Below, piece by piece: positions 26,601-35,630 of a stretch of DNA of 64,000 nucleotides. Position numbers and translations under genes: made by a program. The notes under the pieces are model-generated. The model worked only from the letters and a program-made list of their open reading frames with translations, was not told the DNA's origin and searched no databases. The stretch covers positions 190,750 through 254,749 of the forward strand of contig CBFHAI010000002.1 of the NCBI GenBank assembly GCA_965653565.1, given 5' to 3'. The stretch comes from JALCLA01 sp965653565. Its GTDB lineage: Bacteria; Pseudomonadota; Gammaproteobacteria; Xanthomonadales; Xanthomonadaceae. Numbering within the stretch: position 1 is the first letter of the stretch; the number at the start of each line of letters is the position of its first letter.

Positions 26601-27973
26601 CGTTCGGCGGCGATGGCGCAGCCGAAATCGCTGCCCGCCGCCAGCACGCGCACGCCCGATTGCAGGCCCGACACGCCGACCGGCGTCAACCGCACCAGCG
26701 AAGTTCCGTCGCCCAGAGAATTCTGGTTGTTGATGCCCCAGCATTTCGCTGCGCCGGCGCTATCGAGCGCGCAACTGTGGAAATTGCCGGCGGCCACGGC
26801 CGTCATGCCGCTTTCGAGCCCCGTCACCTGCGTCGGGACCAGCCGCCGCGTGATCGAACCCAGGCCGAGTTGTCCGTGCGTGTTGAGGCCCCAGCACTGC
26901 AGGCTGCCGGCCTGCGTGCGGGCGCAGGTGTGACGACCGCCGGCGGCGATCTGCACCACGCCCGCTGCAAGTCCGATCGCTGTTTCCGACTCCATGTTGC
27001 CGTCGATCGGACCGTTGCCGAACTGGCCGTCGGAGCCGTCGCCGAAACATTTCACCGCGCCCGCGGACGACAACGCACAGAAATGCGCGCTGCCCGCATC
27101 GATGCCGACATAGCCGCTCGCGAAACCCGGATAGAGCCGCGCCGTCAACGACCCGCCTTCGAATTCGGCGAGCGGATACTGCGGGCCCCAGCAATACACC
27201 GCGCCGTCGACGGTGAGCGCACAGGTGGCGTTGCCGCTGGCGGCGAGCGCGCGCACCCCACCTTGCAAACCTTGCACCAACACCGGCCGCGAACGATTCG
27301 CCGTGCTGCCGTCGCCGAGTTGGCCGTCCGCATTCGAACCCCAACAGCGCACGCCGCCATCGGCGAGCACGGCGCAGGTATGAGCGTCGCCGGCCTCGAT
27401 CAGCGTGGCGCTGCCGCCCAGTTCGATCACATCGGCGGGCGCCGGACGCTCCGCGCCGCTGGTGCCATCGCCCACCTGGCCGAAAGCATTCGAGCCCCAG
27501 CACTTCACGATGCCGCTGTCGAGCAATGCACAAGAGTGCGCGGCGCCGGCGGCGAGCGATCGCACGCCCGAGTTCAAGCCGACAACGCCGACGGCGCCCG
27601 GGCCCCCTTCTTCCGCTCCGTCACCGAGCGCGCCATCGAGATCGCGACCCCAGCAGACGACCCCGCCGGCTGCCGTCACCGCGCAGGCGTGAAACCCGCC
27701 GACCGCCATCGACTTCAATCCCGGACCGACGCCGGGCACCGGCACCGGCGTGGTGCGCGCCGTGCGCGAACCCTCGGCCAGCCCGAGTTCGCCGTTCAAA
27801 TTCTGACCCCAGCACCAGGCCGTGCCCTGCACGCTCAAGGCGCAGGTGAAATCGATGCCGAGCCCCACCGAGGCAACGCCGCGCAGCGGCGGCAAAGCGC
27901 TGCCCGCAACGGGGGCAAAGCAAAGCAGGCTCAGCACGGCGCCGAGGCCGCGTGCGATGTTGAAGCGAGTCAT
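23672..27973 (-). CDS. Giant secreted RCC1/PD40 beta-propeller protein
   Basis: 1433 residues. Signal peptide about 1-26. From about 30 to 740 there are roughly fourteen RCC1-type repeats of about 50 residues, each with a CA(L/V)...G.(V/A)KCWG.N..GQLGDG core. About 760-1150 contain PD40/TolB-like propeller repeats (YVVFQSGASNLVSGDNN, IVFVTADAG, IAFETTAKN). The last 270 residues hold two copies of a domain reading GWGLTIF/GWGLTVF, YTYDSDGE, then a TLRF strand about 80 residues later. Each RCC1 repeat has a Cys pair, suggesting disulfides outside the cytoplasm. No enzyme motif; adhesion or binding role is a guess. Monocistronic as far as seen. Confidence 0.85.
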   Translation of the reverse strand: MTRFNIARGLGAVLSLLCFAPVAGSALPPLRGVASVGLGIDFTCALSVQGTAWCWGQNLNGELGLAEGSRTARTTPVPVPGVGPGLKSMAVGGFHACAVTAAGGVVCWGRDLDGALGDGAEEGGPGAVGVVGLNSGVRSLAAGAAHSCALLDSGIVKCWGSNAFGQVGDGTSGAERPAPADVIELGGSATLIEAGDAHTCAVLADGGVRCWGSNADGQLGDGSTANRSRPVLVQGLQGGVRALAASGNATCALTVDGAVYCWGPQYPLAEFEGGSLTARLYPGFASGYVGIDAGSAHFCALSSAGAVKCFGDGSDGQFGNGPIDGNMESETAIGLAAGVVQIAAGGRHTCARTQAGSLQCWGLNTHGQLGLGSITRRLVPTQVTGLESGMTAVAAGNFHSCALDSAGAAKCWGINNQNSLGDGTSLVRLTPVGVSGLQSGVRVLAAGSDFGCAIAAERRVKCWGANYDGRLGNGGFLNSAVPVDVLGLGDVAVLDVVLGDAHACALLQGGAVKCWGSNTGGQLGDGSSESRAMAVSVSGLGQGVVALSAGYASTCAITENGALKCWGDNSSGQLGDGSTVNRTTPTDVVGMASGVLAVANGSLHTCAIVTGGAVKCWGAAFFGLTLGDESQTDRAVPGDVPALRDGAVEIAAGGFATCVRLVDGTMQCWGVVPIGDNTELSRGVPSAVAGLDGGVTDIDMGLSGQLCAVVAGAAKCWGENGFAQVGDGTTHGVPLPQTVLIDEARRRVGPVTAQANAASVAATSDASGRYVVFQSGASNLVSGDNNATVDVFRTDRDTGETVRVSVDDAEAQIAGDAFEPSVSADGNYIVFVTADAGVAKARNARQPPTEKGTSFGVYLRNLVTGSTTRMGSATNSGTGTQPQIAPSASAVVFTSDRPPAGGVAGQTNVYVVPLVPNGAQLMPGALRCVSCKSVAADGSEGADADGDSRNAVISSDGNAIAFETTAKNVLAAVPSPCPGPSAEIMLRNLATGQMQRMSPPPTLPAGNCGTAGSTAPSIDYAGDTIAFQTDASLAANDGNDVADVYVVQATAPAAPMLVSEAPDGSTGNGASTAPELSGDGMTLAFVSEAANLDLSFADNNDKADMHTARVDGTVDVSRLSRGSSGAEADAPSERPALNFDGTRLSFDSQAATLSGLVNGRANVYQRSNPLADAVRSATWWKSSETGWGLTIFDQGSLLAPAWFTYDSDGEPTWFLTAGAFPQTDGSYRGDLLRLTGTPFDQIVGPAALSATSIGNVTLRFQGEAALDFDYTVQGTTQHKTLVPFPYGSRTFACTASPQAARDAATNYSDLWTGTVPSAGWGLTVFHVDDSVFAGWYTYDSDGEAVFFVLATTRQADGSFRGPIFRQRNGVPFTQIADAPSSAGTDQIGQATLRFSDGDSGTFEYTVGAVSQSKPIARLLVGTRPSVCESADVP

Positions 27974-28053
27974 TTGGCGTCCCCCGACGACGCAGTCGCG
28001 TCGAATGGCACGCTACGCTGCGGCGGCGCCGGCCGCAAGCCGCGCGGCCGCGA

Positions 28054-29238
28054 TCAATGGTGAATAGCGTCGTCGATATCGTTGCAAAGCAACGCGACCA
28101 GGTGCGGCTTCACGCCGGGGAACCGCAGCAGCGGCGCGCAGGATCGATCGCGCAACATTGCCAGGACGCGACTATCCGACTGGAACAACGGCGTGAGCCA
28201 TCGGCTGATGCGCTGGTAGCGACGCACATGCACCCGCCGGCGTGCATCGTACTGCGCCAGCGCGTCGACAACATTGCGTCGGCGTTGCAGACAGTCGCAA
28301 AGCACGCGCGCATCTTCGAGCGCCATGCGCACGCCCTGCCCCAATTGCGGACTCATGCTGTGGGCGGCATCGCCGAGCAGCACGACACGCCCGATCGTCG
28401 AGCGGCGCAGCACGACGTCACGATAGAAATAGGGCAGCATCGGTAGGTCGTCGCTCGCCTTCGCCAGCAACGGCTCCAGCCGCGAACAAAGGCGGCCGAT
28501 CTGCGATTTCCACTGCCCCAACCGCTGCGGCGTGCTCGCCGCTTGCGGCGACACCTTGATCGACAGGCACGTTCTGCCCGAAGCATCGACGGCGCTCGAA
28601 CCGACCGGCCAGCAAGAGACATGCTGCATACCGTCGAAGTGCTGCGACAGGCTGTCCTGCATCGGATGTTCTTCGTCGTCGACCAGACAGACCAGGGCAG
28701 ACCACGGATAGGCTCGATCGCGCCGAATCAAGGCCGACAGTTGCCGCCGAATCGGCGAATTCGATCCATCGGCCGCGACGATCACGTCATACGGTCCATG
28801 CGTCGTGTGCAGGCTGTCGCGCAACGTGCCCGCATGCGCATCCACAGCGACGATGGTGTGCACTGCGAGCAACTCGCTCGCACCGGAATCCGCCTCGCGC
28901 AAAGCGTCGATCAATGCACCGCGCTGGATGCCGATCGCGTAACTTTCCGCGCCGTGGTCGCGGTAACGCAGATTCATCAGCTCGCGCCCGCCACTCGTTT
29001 CGCCGTGCAGCCGATCGATGCGCGCACCGTGTCGCTCGATCGCGTCGCGCAATCCGAGCTGTTGCAGCAGCTTCAATGTCGGCGGATGCAGCAATAGTCC
29101 GCCGCCCTGCGAAGCGCACGGCGACGAACGCTCGAAGTGATCGATGCGATGGCCGAGCCGGCGCAGTTGAACCGCAGCGGCGATCCCGGCGACGCCATAG
29201 CCGACGATGGCGATGCGCAACGCGCCCGCCACCGTCAT
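28054..29238 (-). CDS. FAD-dependent monooxygenase (PHBH class)
   Basis: 394 residues with the three FAD motifs of class A flavoprotein hydroxylases: dinucleotide-binding IVGYGVAGIAAAVQLRRLG, the DG motif VIVAADGSNSPIRRQL and the GD motif VVLLGDAAHSMSPQLGQGV. Typical members hydroxylate aromatic or related compounds with NAD(P)H and O2. It ends a two-gene unit with the desaturase-like gene upstream (12-bp gap); the substrate is unknown, and lipid or pigment modification is possible. Confidence 0.88.
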   Translation of the reverse strand: MTVAGALRIAIVGYGVAGIAAAVQLRRLGHRIDHFERSSPCASQGGGLLLHPPTLKLLQQLGLRDAIERHGARIDRLHGETSGGRELMNLRYRDHGAESYAIGIQRGALIDALREADSGASELLAVHTIVAVDAHAGTLRDSLHTTHGPYDVIVAADGSNSPIRRQLSALIRRDRAYPWSALVCLVDDEEHPMQDSLSQHFDGMQHVSCWPVGSSAVDASGRTCLSIKVSPQAASTPQRLGQWKSQIGRLCSRLEPLLAKASDDLPMLPYFYRDVVLRRSTIGRVVLLGDAAHSMSPQLGQGVRMALEDARVLCDCLQRRRNVVDALAQYDARRRVHVRRYQRISRWLTPLFQSDSRVLAMLRDRSCAPLLRFPGVKPHLVALLCNDIDDAIHH

Positions 29239-29250
29239 CGCCGAAACAAC

Positions 29251-30228
29251 TCAACCATCGCGCAATGGATTGCGGATCGCCGTGATCGCATCGGCCTGCA
29301 GCGGCGTGATGCCGCCGCGCGCCGGCAGGCTCGCGGGCGTCTGGATATCCCAGGCCAGGCCCAGTTTCTGCAGACCGCGCACGAACTGGAAACCGATATC
29401 GATCTGACCCGGATACAAGCCGTGCAATGCGGAGGCGGGAAACGCGTGGTGATTGTTGTGCCAGCTCTCGCCCATCGACGGAATCGCCGCCCACGGTACG
29501 TTGTGCGCCTGCACCGCGCCGTTGTCGACGATCCAGCTTTGCGGCCCGTGCGAATGGCAGATGTAACCGACGAACCAGTGCATCGAAACGCCGGTCGTCA
29601 CTCGCACGCAGACACCCCACACCACCCACGGCACGCCGCCGATCGCATAAAGCAACAAGGCCAGCGGCAATTGCTGCAACATCCAGGTGCGTTGCAGGAA
29701 ACGGTAGAAGGCATCATCGCCGATGCCGGGCCCCGGATCGAACCCCGGCGGATTGCGCAGCGTGAGCCGGCAATGCAGATTCCAGAACGCATCCTTCAGC
29801 ATGCCCTGGCCGTGGCGAAGATAGGGATGACAATTGCGCTGCCGCTGCGCCCAATCGCGGAAATCATGCGAATGGATCACCCAGAACGGCCCCTGCATCC
29901 CGACCAGCGTGCCGGCCCACACCAGCACCCGCTCGACCCACTTGCGGCACTTGAACGTGCGATGGATCAAGCGCCGATGAAACCCCACCGAATGCCCCGC
30001 GCACATCGTCGCGCCCAGCAACCCGACGAACACCGCGAGCGCACCCCAAGTGAAGTACATCGGCCCGAGTAGCAACGCAGCCAGCAACATCCCGCCATTC
30101 CACAACGACCGCGACGGATCCCACGTGACCGACCCCGTCATCGGATCGTGCTTCGGATCGATGATCAGCGAATTGACTTTGTAAGGGCCGCAGATCGAAT
30201 CGTCGGTGCTCGCAGCGTCATCGCGCAT
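29251..30228 (-). CDS. Acyl-CoA/fatty-acid desaturase-like membrane enzyme
   Basis: 325 residues with the histidine boxes of delta-9 desaturases: HSVGFHR (HxxxxH), HSHDFRDW where HRxHH is usual, and HNNHHAFP. Four hydrophobic stretches suggest a membrane di-iron enzyme introducing a double bond in fatty acyl chains. The second box is degenerate, so another fatty-acid oxidation cannot be excluded. Start ATG 30228 excludes a 58-residue low-complexity extension. Spaced 12 bp from the monooxygenase gene, probably co-transcribed. Confidence 0.8.
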   Translation of the reverse strand: MRDDAASTDDSICGPYKVNSLIIDPKHDPMTGSVTWDPSRSLWNGGMLLAALLLGPMYFTWGALAVFVGLLGATMCAGHSVGFHRRLIHRTFKCRKWVERVLVWAGTLVGMQGPFWVIHSHDFRDWAQRQRNCHPYLRHGQGMLKDAFWNLHCRLTLRNPPGFDPGPGIGDDAFYRFLQRTWMLQQLPLALLLYAIGGVPWVVWGVCVRVTTGVSMHWFVGYICHSHGPQSWIVDNGAVQAHNVPWAAIPSMGESWHNNHHAFPASALHGLYPGQIDIGFQFVRGLQKLGLAWDIQTPASLPARGGITPLQADAITAIRNPLRDG

Positions 30229-30436
30229 TTCGAAATTCCAGACACGAACCGACGAGTCTTGATCGAGCGAAGGGGTCGCCGCAGCCGCGGAGCTCGAACC
30301 AGCCGCAGCGATAGTACTGGTCTGAGCCGGTGAAGTGCAGCCGAAAGTTGCACAGAAACGCGGCGCAGCGAAATCCGCGCAATCCCGACTCCCGATTCCC
30401 AATTCCCGCTCTTATCGCGGAAACCAGACGCAGGCC

Positions 30437-31210
30437 CTACCCTTCCTTCGTCGTCACCAACCGCAAAAACGTCTCATGCTGATACCGGCTCATGCGCAAC
30501 TGCTGCCCGGTATCCATCGTGACGACGTGGTGGCCGTTGAACCAGGGATGGATCGCCTTGATGCGGCGGATGTTGATGATGGCCGAGCGGTGGACGCGGG
30601 CGAAGTGGCGCGGGTCGAGGCGTGTGGCGAGGGTGGCCATGGTGTCGCGCAGTTCGTGGGTGCGGTCGGCTAGGTGGATCAGGACGGTGTTGCCGTTGGC
30701 CTTGATCCAGACGATGTCGTCGACATCGACGAACACCACGTGCTCGTCGACGCGCACCGGCAGCCGGTGCAGATAGTCCTCGCGCTGGCGCAGGGCTTCG
30801 AGCGCCTGCAGTATCTGCGCGGACGTGCGCGACTCGGCGCCTTTCGTCGCCAGTCGCTGCTTCGCGCGCTGCAGCGTGGTGGCGAAACGTTCGCGACTGA
30901 ACGGCTTCACCAGATAGTCGACCGCGTTGGCCTCGAACGCGCGCACCGCATATTGCTCGTACGCGGTGACGAAGATCGTCGTCGGCATGCGCTCGGCACC
31001 GACGGCCGCGACCACCGCCATGCCGGTCATCACCGGCATCTGGATATCGAGGAACACAAGATCGGGCGCCTGCTCGCGAATCGCCGTCACCGCCGAGGCG
31101 CCGTCGCCGCATTCGCCGAGCAACCGGATTTCCGGATCGTCGCGCAGCAGCCGCACGATCGCGTGGCGCGCGATCGGTTCGTCGTCCACGACGAGCGCGG
31201 CGATCGTCAT
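30437..31210 (-). CDS. LytTR-family response regulator
   Basis: 257 residues: receiver domain with Asp9-Asp10, phospho-acceptor Asp55 in VFLDIQMP and Lys in VKPFSRERF, then a LytTR DNA-binding domain (about 150-250: VFVDVDDIVWIKANGNTVLIHL, HFARVHRSAIINIRRIKAI). ATG 31210 is preferred because it forms ATGA with the kinase stop. Transcription output unknown. Confidence 0.94.
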   Translation of the reverse strand: MTIAALVVDDEPIARHAIVRLLRDDPEIRLLGECGDGASAVTAIREQAPDLVFLDIQMPVMTGMAVVAAVGAERMPTTIFVTAYEQYAVRAFEANAVDYLVKPFSRERFATTLQRAKQRLATKGAESRTSAQILQALEALRQREDYLHRLPVRVDEHVVFVDVDDIVWIKANGNTVLIHLADRTHELRDTMATLATRLDPRHFARVHRSAIINIRRIKAIHPWFNGHHVVTMDTGQQLRMSRYQHETFLRLVTTKEG

Positions 31211-32316
31211 GCGGTCACGTGCTCCGGCGCGTCGTCGGCCTCTTCGATTTCGCGGAACGGCAGCCGGATGCGGCACACCACGCCCTCGGGCCAGATCATA
31301 TCGAGCCGGATCTGCGCGGCTTCCCCGTAGAGTTCCTTCAAGCGTAACCGCGTATTCGACAAGCCGATGCCGTGGCCGGCGGATTCACCGCTGGTCTCGA
31401 GCGTGCTGTTCGAATTGCGCACATCGATGCACAGAAAACCTTCCTCGCGCCGGCACTCTATTTCGACGCGATCGCTGCCCAGGCGCTGGCCGATGCCATG
31501 GCGGATCGCGTTCTCGACGATCGGCTGCAATACCAGACTCGGCACCGCGCAATCGAGCACCTCGGGCGCCACGTAGACCTGCGTGGTGAGCCGATCCTTG
31601 AAGCGCATGCGCTGGATGCCCAGATACAGATCGAGCAGCGCCAACTCGCGCCGCAGCGTGATCTCCTGGCCGTCGTAATCTTCCAGAAAGGCGCGCAACA
31701 GATCGCTCAGCCGCAGCAGCATGTCTTCGGCCGACAGCGTGTCTTCGTTGAGCAGCGTCACGATGGCGTGCAGCGTGTTGAACAGGAAATGCGGCTGCAG
31801 CTGGGTCTTTAGCACCTGCAGGCGCGATTGCGCGAGTTCCGTTGCTAGGCGGCTGGCTTCCACTTCGCGGCGCGCCTTTTCGGCCTGGAAATGCAGCGCC
31901 TGCTGGATCGCGACCAAGGCCCAATAGGTAAGCATGCCGGTCGCCATGTGTTTGCCGACGAACTGCGAGAACTGCTCGACGAAAGAACTGGGCTCGAAGA
32001 AACTCGACACCGCCGCGCCGATGATCATAGCGATGAAGGTGACGCCGGCACTGGCGGAAAGATGCGCGCCGAGCGCGCGCAGCCGCAGCGGGGCCTGGAT
32101 CGGATGGCGCTCGGCGAACCGGAACACGGTCGGCGCGAGCGCGGCCCAGGTGTACCACTGGATCATCGACCAGCGCAGGTAGTCGAAGATCGACCAGGTG
32201 CGCCCGTTGATCAGGTCGTGCGCGTAGCCCTGCAGCGCGAACACGAGCACCACGCCCGACCACAGCGCGAGGTAGCGGTACAGGCCGATTTCGGTGTTGC
32301 CGAGGCGGATTTCCAT
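31207..32316 (-). CDS. LytS-type membrane sensor histidine kinase
   Basis: 369 residues. Four hydrophobic segments within the first 145 residues, then a His_kinase (PF06580-type) domain with His176 in LQPHFLFNTLHAI and a HATPase part with PIVENAIRHGIG and GIGLSNTRLRLKELYG. It phosphorylates the LytTR regulator encoded next in an ATGA overlap. The membrane domain has no recognised ligand pocket. Confidence 0.93.
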   Translation of the reverse strand: MEIRLGNTEIGLYRYLALWSGVVLVFALQGYAHDLINGRTWSIFDYLRWSMIQWYTWAALAPTVFRFAERHPIQAPLRLRALGAHLSASAGVTFIAMIIGAAVSSFFEPSSFVEQFSQFVGKHMATGMLTYWALVAIQQALHFQAEKARREVEASRLATELAQSRLQVLKTQLQPHFLFNTLHAIVTLLNEDTLSAEDMLLRLSDLLRAFLEDYDGQEITLRRELALLDLYLGIQRMRFKDRLTTQVYVAPEVLDCAVPSLVLQPIVENAIRHGIGQRLGSDRVEIECRREEGFLCIDVRNSNSTLETSGESAGHGIGLSNTRLRLKELYGEAAQIRLDMIWPEGVVCRIRLPFREIEEADDAPEHVTA

Positions 32317-32518
32317 CGGGTCGGTTCAGGGAGGGACGCAGGCATCGTAGGCGCAGCGCAGCGCGCTGAGAAGCGTCGCGGCCCGCCACTACGATTGGCA
32401 ACCGCGTAGCGACGATTCGTCAAACATCGCTTCCCGACCCGCGCCGGCGGTGGCTCGATGGAATCGCCCGCCGGCGCCGAAGCATGCGCCGGCGGCCGTC
32501 CCAATTGGAGCTACCGCC

Positions 32519-32911
32519 ATGCGCCAGATCGTCACCGCCCCACTCGCCAGCCTCGCCTTCGTAATCGCAACATGCGCTCAAGCCGACGGGCGTCCGCGCT
32601 ATCTCGAACTGATCAACCGCGCGCACGACAGCGTCACGTCGGTCGCCGTCGCCCCGGCCGGCGGCGACACCTTCCGCGAGATGCCGCTCGGCGGCGCACT
32701 GCGCGGCGGCGGCGGATCCACCACGATCGAAATCGCCGACGAAACCTGCCGCTACGATCTGCGCCTGCAATTCCGCAACGGCCGCACGCTGATCTATCGC
32801 GATTTCAATGTGTGCCGCAACGGCAGCCTGCGCATCGGCAAACTGCCGCGTAGCGATGACACCGACGGCGCGGCGGCGGAGCAGTTGCTGGCTCGGCGGT
32901 TCGAGCGATAA
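32519..32911 (+). CDS. Small secreted protein of unknown function
   Basis: 130 residues from ATG 32519, with GGAG 9 bp upstream. Signal peptide about 1-23 (ATCAQADG), then a compact domain with YLELINRAHDSVTSVAVAP, TIEIADETCRYDLRLQFRNG and a second Cys in NVCRNG, suggesting one disulfide. It resembles small periplasmic proteins annotated as hypothetical in xanthomonads; no function can be assigned. Confidence 0.65.
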   Translation: MRQIVTAPLASLAFVIATCAQADGRPRYLELINRAHDSVTSVAVAPAGGDTFREMPLGGALRGGGGSTTIEIADETCRYDLRLQFRNGRTLIYRDFNVCRNGSLRIGKLPRSDDTDGAAAEQLLARRFER

Positions 32912-33002
32912 GCGTTTTTCGCGAGCCAGGGATTCGCGATCGGGTTGCTCGAGGTTGCGATGTCCCGGATCCTCGATAGACCGCTGCATCCGGGCTACGG
33001 GG

Positions 33003-35471
33003 CTAGCGCTGCTGCGGCACCGGGGCGCTTGCGATGGAGACAGGCGCCAGATGCTGGCGCAGGAAACCGGCGATGCCGCTCCACAGCGCGACGAGATTTT
33101 CGCTGTGGTCGACGCCGTGGCCTTCATCGTCGAACGCCAGCGTCGTCGGCGGATTGCCCGCCAAAGTCAGCATCCGCTGCATGCGTGCGAAATGTTCGAA
33201 ATCGACGCGCGCGTCTTCGCGCCCGTGCGCCAACATCACCGGCGCGCGAATCGCCGAGGCCAAATACAGCGGCGAGGTATCGCGCAAGGGTTGTTGCTGC
33301 GCATGCGGATCGCCGATGATGCGCTCGAGCACCTCGCGTCCCCGCTCGCTGCGGCCGGCGTCGCTGGCGGTGAACATCAGCCCCAGGTCGGCGATGCCGG
33401 CGATCGATACCGCGCAGCGGAAACGCTCGGGCCAGCGCGCCGCGGCCACCAGCGCCGAGAATCCGCCGTAGCTCGATCCGACCACGCACATGCGTTCGCC
33501 ATCGATCGGAAAGCGCGCGAGCACGTGTTCGATCGCCGCGTCGATATCGTCTTCGATGCCGGTGCCGTAGTTGCGATAGCCGGCTTCGCGGAAGGCCTTG
33601 CCGTAGCCATCGGAGCCGCGGAAGTTGACGCGCAGTACGGCATAGCCGAGCGCTGCGAGGAACTGCACTTCGTGCTCGAAGCGCTGCCGGTCGGCGATGC
33701 CGATCGGACCGCCGTGCGGCAGCACGACGAGGGCCGACTTGGCGGCAGCATCGGGCAGCGTGAGGAAGGCCTCGATCGGCAAACCGTCGCGACTGCGCAA
33801 CGACACCGTCTGCGACGGAAGGAAACGCCGACCCGCCAGGTCCGGCAGGGAATCGGCGAGCCACGTCGATTTGCCGCTGGCCGTGTCGAAATGGAACAAC
33901 TGCGCGGGCCGGTCGGGTGCATCGACCGACACGACCAGCTGGCGGCCATCGGCGCTGCGATCGAGCACCGAAACCGTGCTGTCGGCGAAGGCTTGCCGCA
34001 GTTGTTGGAACCTGCGCCGATCGGTCGGCGCGAAATATTCGCTCTGCAATCGACCGCGTTCGTAATAGGTCACGCCGATCGGATTGCGCTGCGCATCGAA
34101 GATCGGCGCTTCCACATCGACGCCGGCCTTCGCGAAAAGCGTTTTCGTCACCTTGCGGCTGGCCACGTCGAACACCACCAGCTCGCGCTGCGCGCGGTCG
34201 CGTTCGGTGACGCCGTAGAGTTCCGATGCGTCGAACGACGCGCCGTACGGATCGAATGCATCCTTGCCCGTCAGCGACAGCACTTCGTCGTACTGGCCGT
34301 TGCGCGCGGCGACCAGCACATAACCGTCGGGACGCCGCACCATGGCCAGCCGCAGATTGCCGGCGCCGTCGGTGTACCACGCCACATCGTCGGCGGCGCC
34401 GCGATTCAGGCGTGTGGCAAGGCGCGGCCGGAAACGGTCGACCGCGCGCTGGTCGGAAATGTCCATCCGATGCACCAGCAACTGGCCGCGCGACGGCGTT
34501 GCGAACAGCAGGTGATCGTCGTCGTCGGGCAGCGTGTCGATGACGAAGCCGCGGCGCGGCACTTCGACGCTATCGACCGCGAACTCGCCGCCGCCGATCT
34601 GCAGCACGCTCAGCAGCTGCACCCGCTGCGGCTCGCCGGACTCGCCCGCCGTCGTCGCCAGGGTGTCGTCGTCGGCCCAGGCCATCGAGACCAGCGGTTC
34701 GGCGCTGTGCGAGGTCGCGATCTTCTTCCCGCTGCGCAGATCGAAGAACTCGACCGCCCACAGATCGTCGTCCTGCAAGGCCGCGATGGTGCCGGCGGGA
34801 TTGATGCGCGCCTGCGTCACGCGCGGCGGCTGCCACAGCGTGGCGATGTCGAAAGGCAGCGTGCCAGAGGACGGCAACGGCGGCGGTTCGGTTTTCCGCT
34901 GCGCCTGTGCCGCCTGCAAATCGCGTTGCGAGCGATACAGCGGCACGAACGGGTCGGGTGCGCTGCCGGCGTAGACGAAGTCGACGCCGCGCGAGACCAA
35001 CGGATGTTCTGCTGCCAGCCAATCCAGCGCGCCGAGGCCGTGATTGGCGAGCACCACGCGCTCTGGGTCGCTGCGATCGCGACGAACCACGAGGTCGCCG
35101 GCATACGTCACGACGCCCGCCTTCACCGAGAAATCGAATTGTTTCGGATCGAGCGCGATGCGCGGCTCGTCGTGCAGTTGCGCTTCGCGCCAGCGATAGT
35201 CGCCCGCGGTTGCCGCGAAAAGCCGATGGCTGCGCCCCGTTGCCGGTTCTTCGAACACTTGCGAACGGCGCAAACCACTATCGCGAAGTTCGGCACGCGC
35301 CAGGCTGCCGTCGCTGTCGATCGCGATCAGCAGCAAGCCTTCGTTCGCTGCAAGCGCCACGCGTTCACCGGGCGCGATCGCGCGCAACGCGGCCTGTGCC
35401 GACCCCGCCAGCAGCAGGATCAGCAGTGCAATGAGCGCGCGCGTCGTCGGACGCGGGAGAGATGACCGCAT
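33003..35471 (-). CDS. S9-family prolyl-oligopeptidase-like secreted peptidase
   Basis: 822 residues. Signal peptide about 1-27 (LLLAGSAQA), a long beta-propeller-like region (about 100-520), and a C-terminal alpha/beta-hydrolase domain with GSSYGGFSAL (nucleophile Ser667), HGREDARV (Asp753) and DDEGHGVD (His785). This order and spacing fit the S9C acylaminoacyl-peptidase/DPP group that cleaves small peptides in the periplasm. All three catalytic residues are present. Confidence 0.92.
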   Translation of the reverse strand: MRSSLPRPTTRALIALLILLLAGSAQAALRAIAPGERVALAANEGLLLIAIDSDGSLARAELRDSGLRRSQVFEEPATGRSHRLFAATAGDYRWREAQLHDEPRIALDPKQFDFSVKAGVVTYAGDLVVRRDRSDPERVVLANHGLGALDWLAAEHPLVSRGVDFVYAGSAPDPFVPLYRSQRDLQAAQAQRKTEPPPLPSSGTLPFDIATLWQPPRVTQARINPAGTIAALQDDDLWAVEFFDLRSGKKIATSHSAEPLVSMAWADDDTLATTAGESGEPQRVQLLSVLQIGGGEFAVDSVEVPRRGFVIDTLPDDDDHLLFATPSRGQLLVHRMDISDQRAVDRFRPRLATRLNRGAADDVAWYTDGAGNLRLAMVRRPDGYVLVAARNGQYDEVLSLTGKDAFDPYGASFDASELYGVTERDRAQRELVVFDVASRKVTKTLFAKAGVDVEAPIFDAQRNPIGVTYYERGRLQSEYFAPTDRRRFQQLRQAFADSTVSVLDRSADGRQLVVSVDAPDRPAQLFHFDTASGKSTWLADSLPDLAGRRFLPSQTVSLRSRDGLPIEAFLTLPDAAAKSALVVLPHGGPIGIADRQRFEHEVQFLAALGYAVLRVNFRGSDGYGKAFREAGYRNYGTGIEDDIDAAIEHVLARFPIDGERMCVVGSSYGGFSALVAAARWPERFRCAVSIAGIADLGLMFTASDAGRSERGREVLERIIGDPHAQQQPLRDTSPLYLASAIRAPVMLAHGREDARVDFEHFARMQRMLTLAGNPPTTLAFDDEGHGVDHSENLVALWSGIAGFLRQHLAPVSIASAPVPQQR

Positions 35472-35630
35472 GCGCAGGAACGATCCGGAACGGTGAGCCT
35501 CGACGTTCTGACGAACGTCGCCCCGCGCGCATGGTAGCGTCGAAAAATCAGCGTTTCATCAACGAAAACGGCTGGGTTCGCTGATTAGCGGAATCGCAAC
35601 GAAAAGCGGCTTCAATCTGTGAGCGCGGGC

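Noticed and set aside
29251..30402. Longer desaturase start at 30402
   Set aside because: The extra 58 residues are low-complexity Ala/Ser text without family similarity; ATG 30228 fits better.
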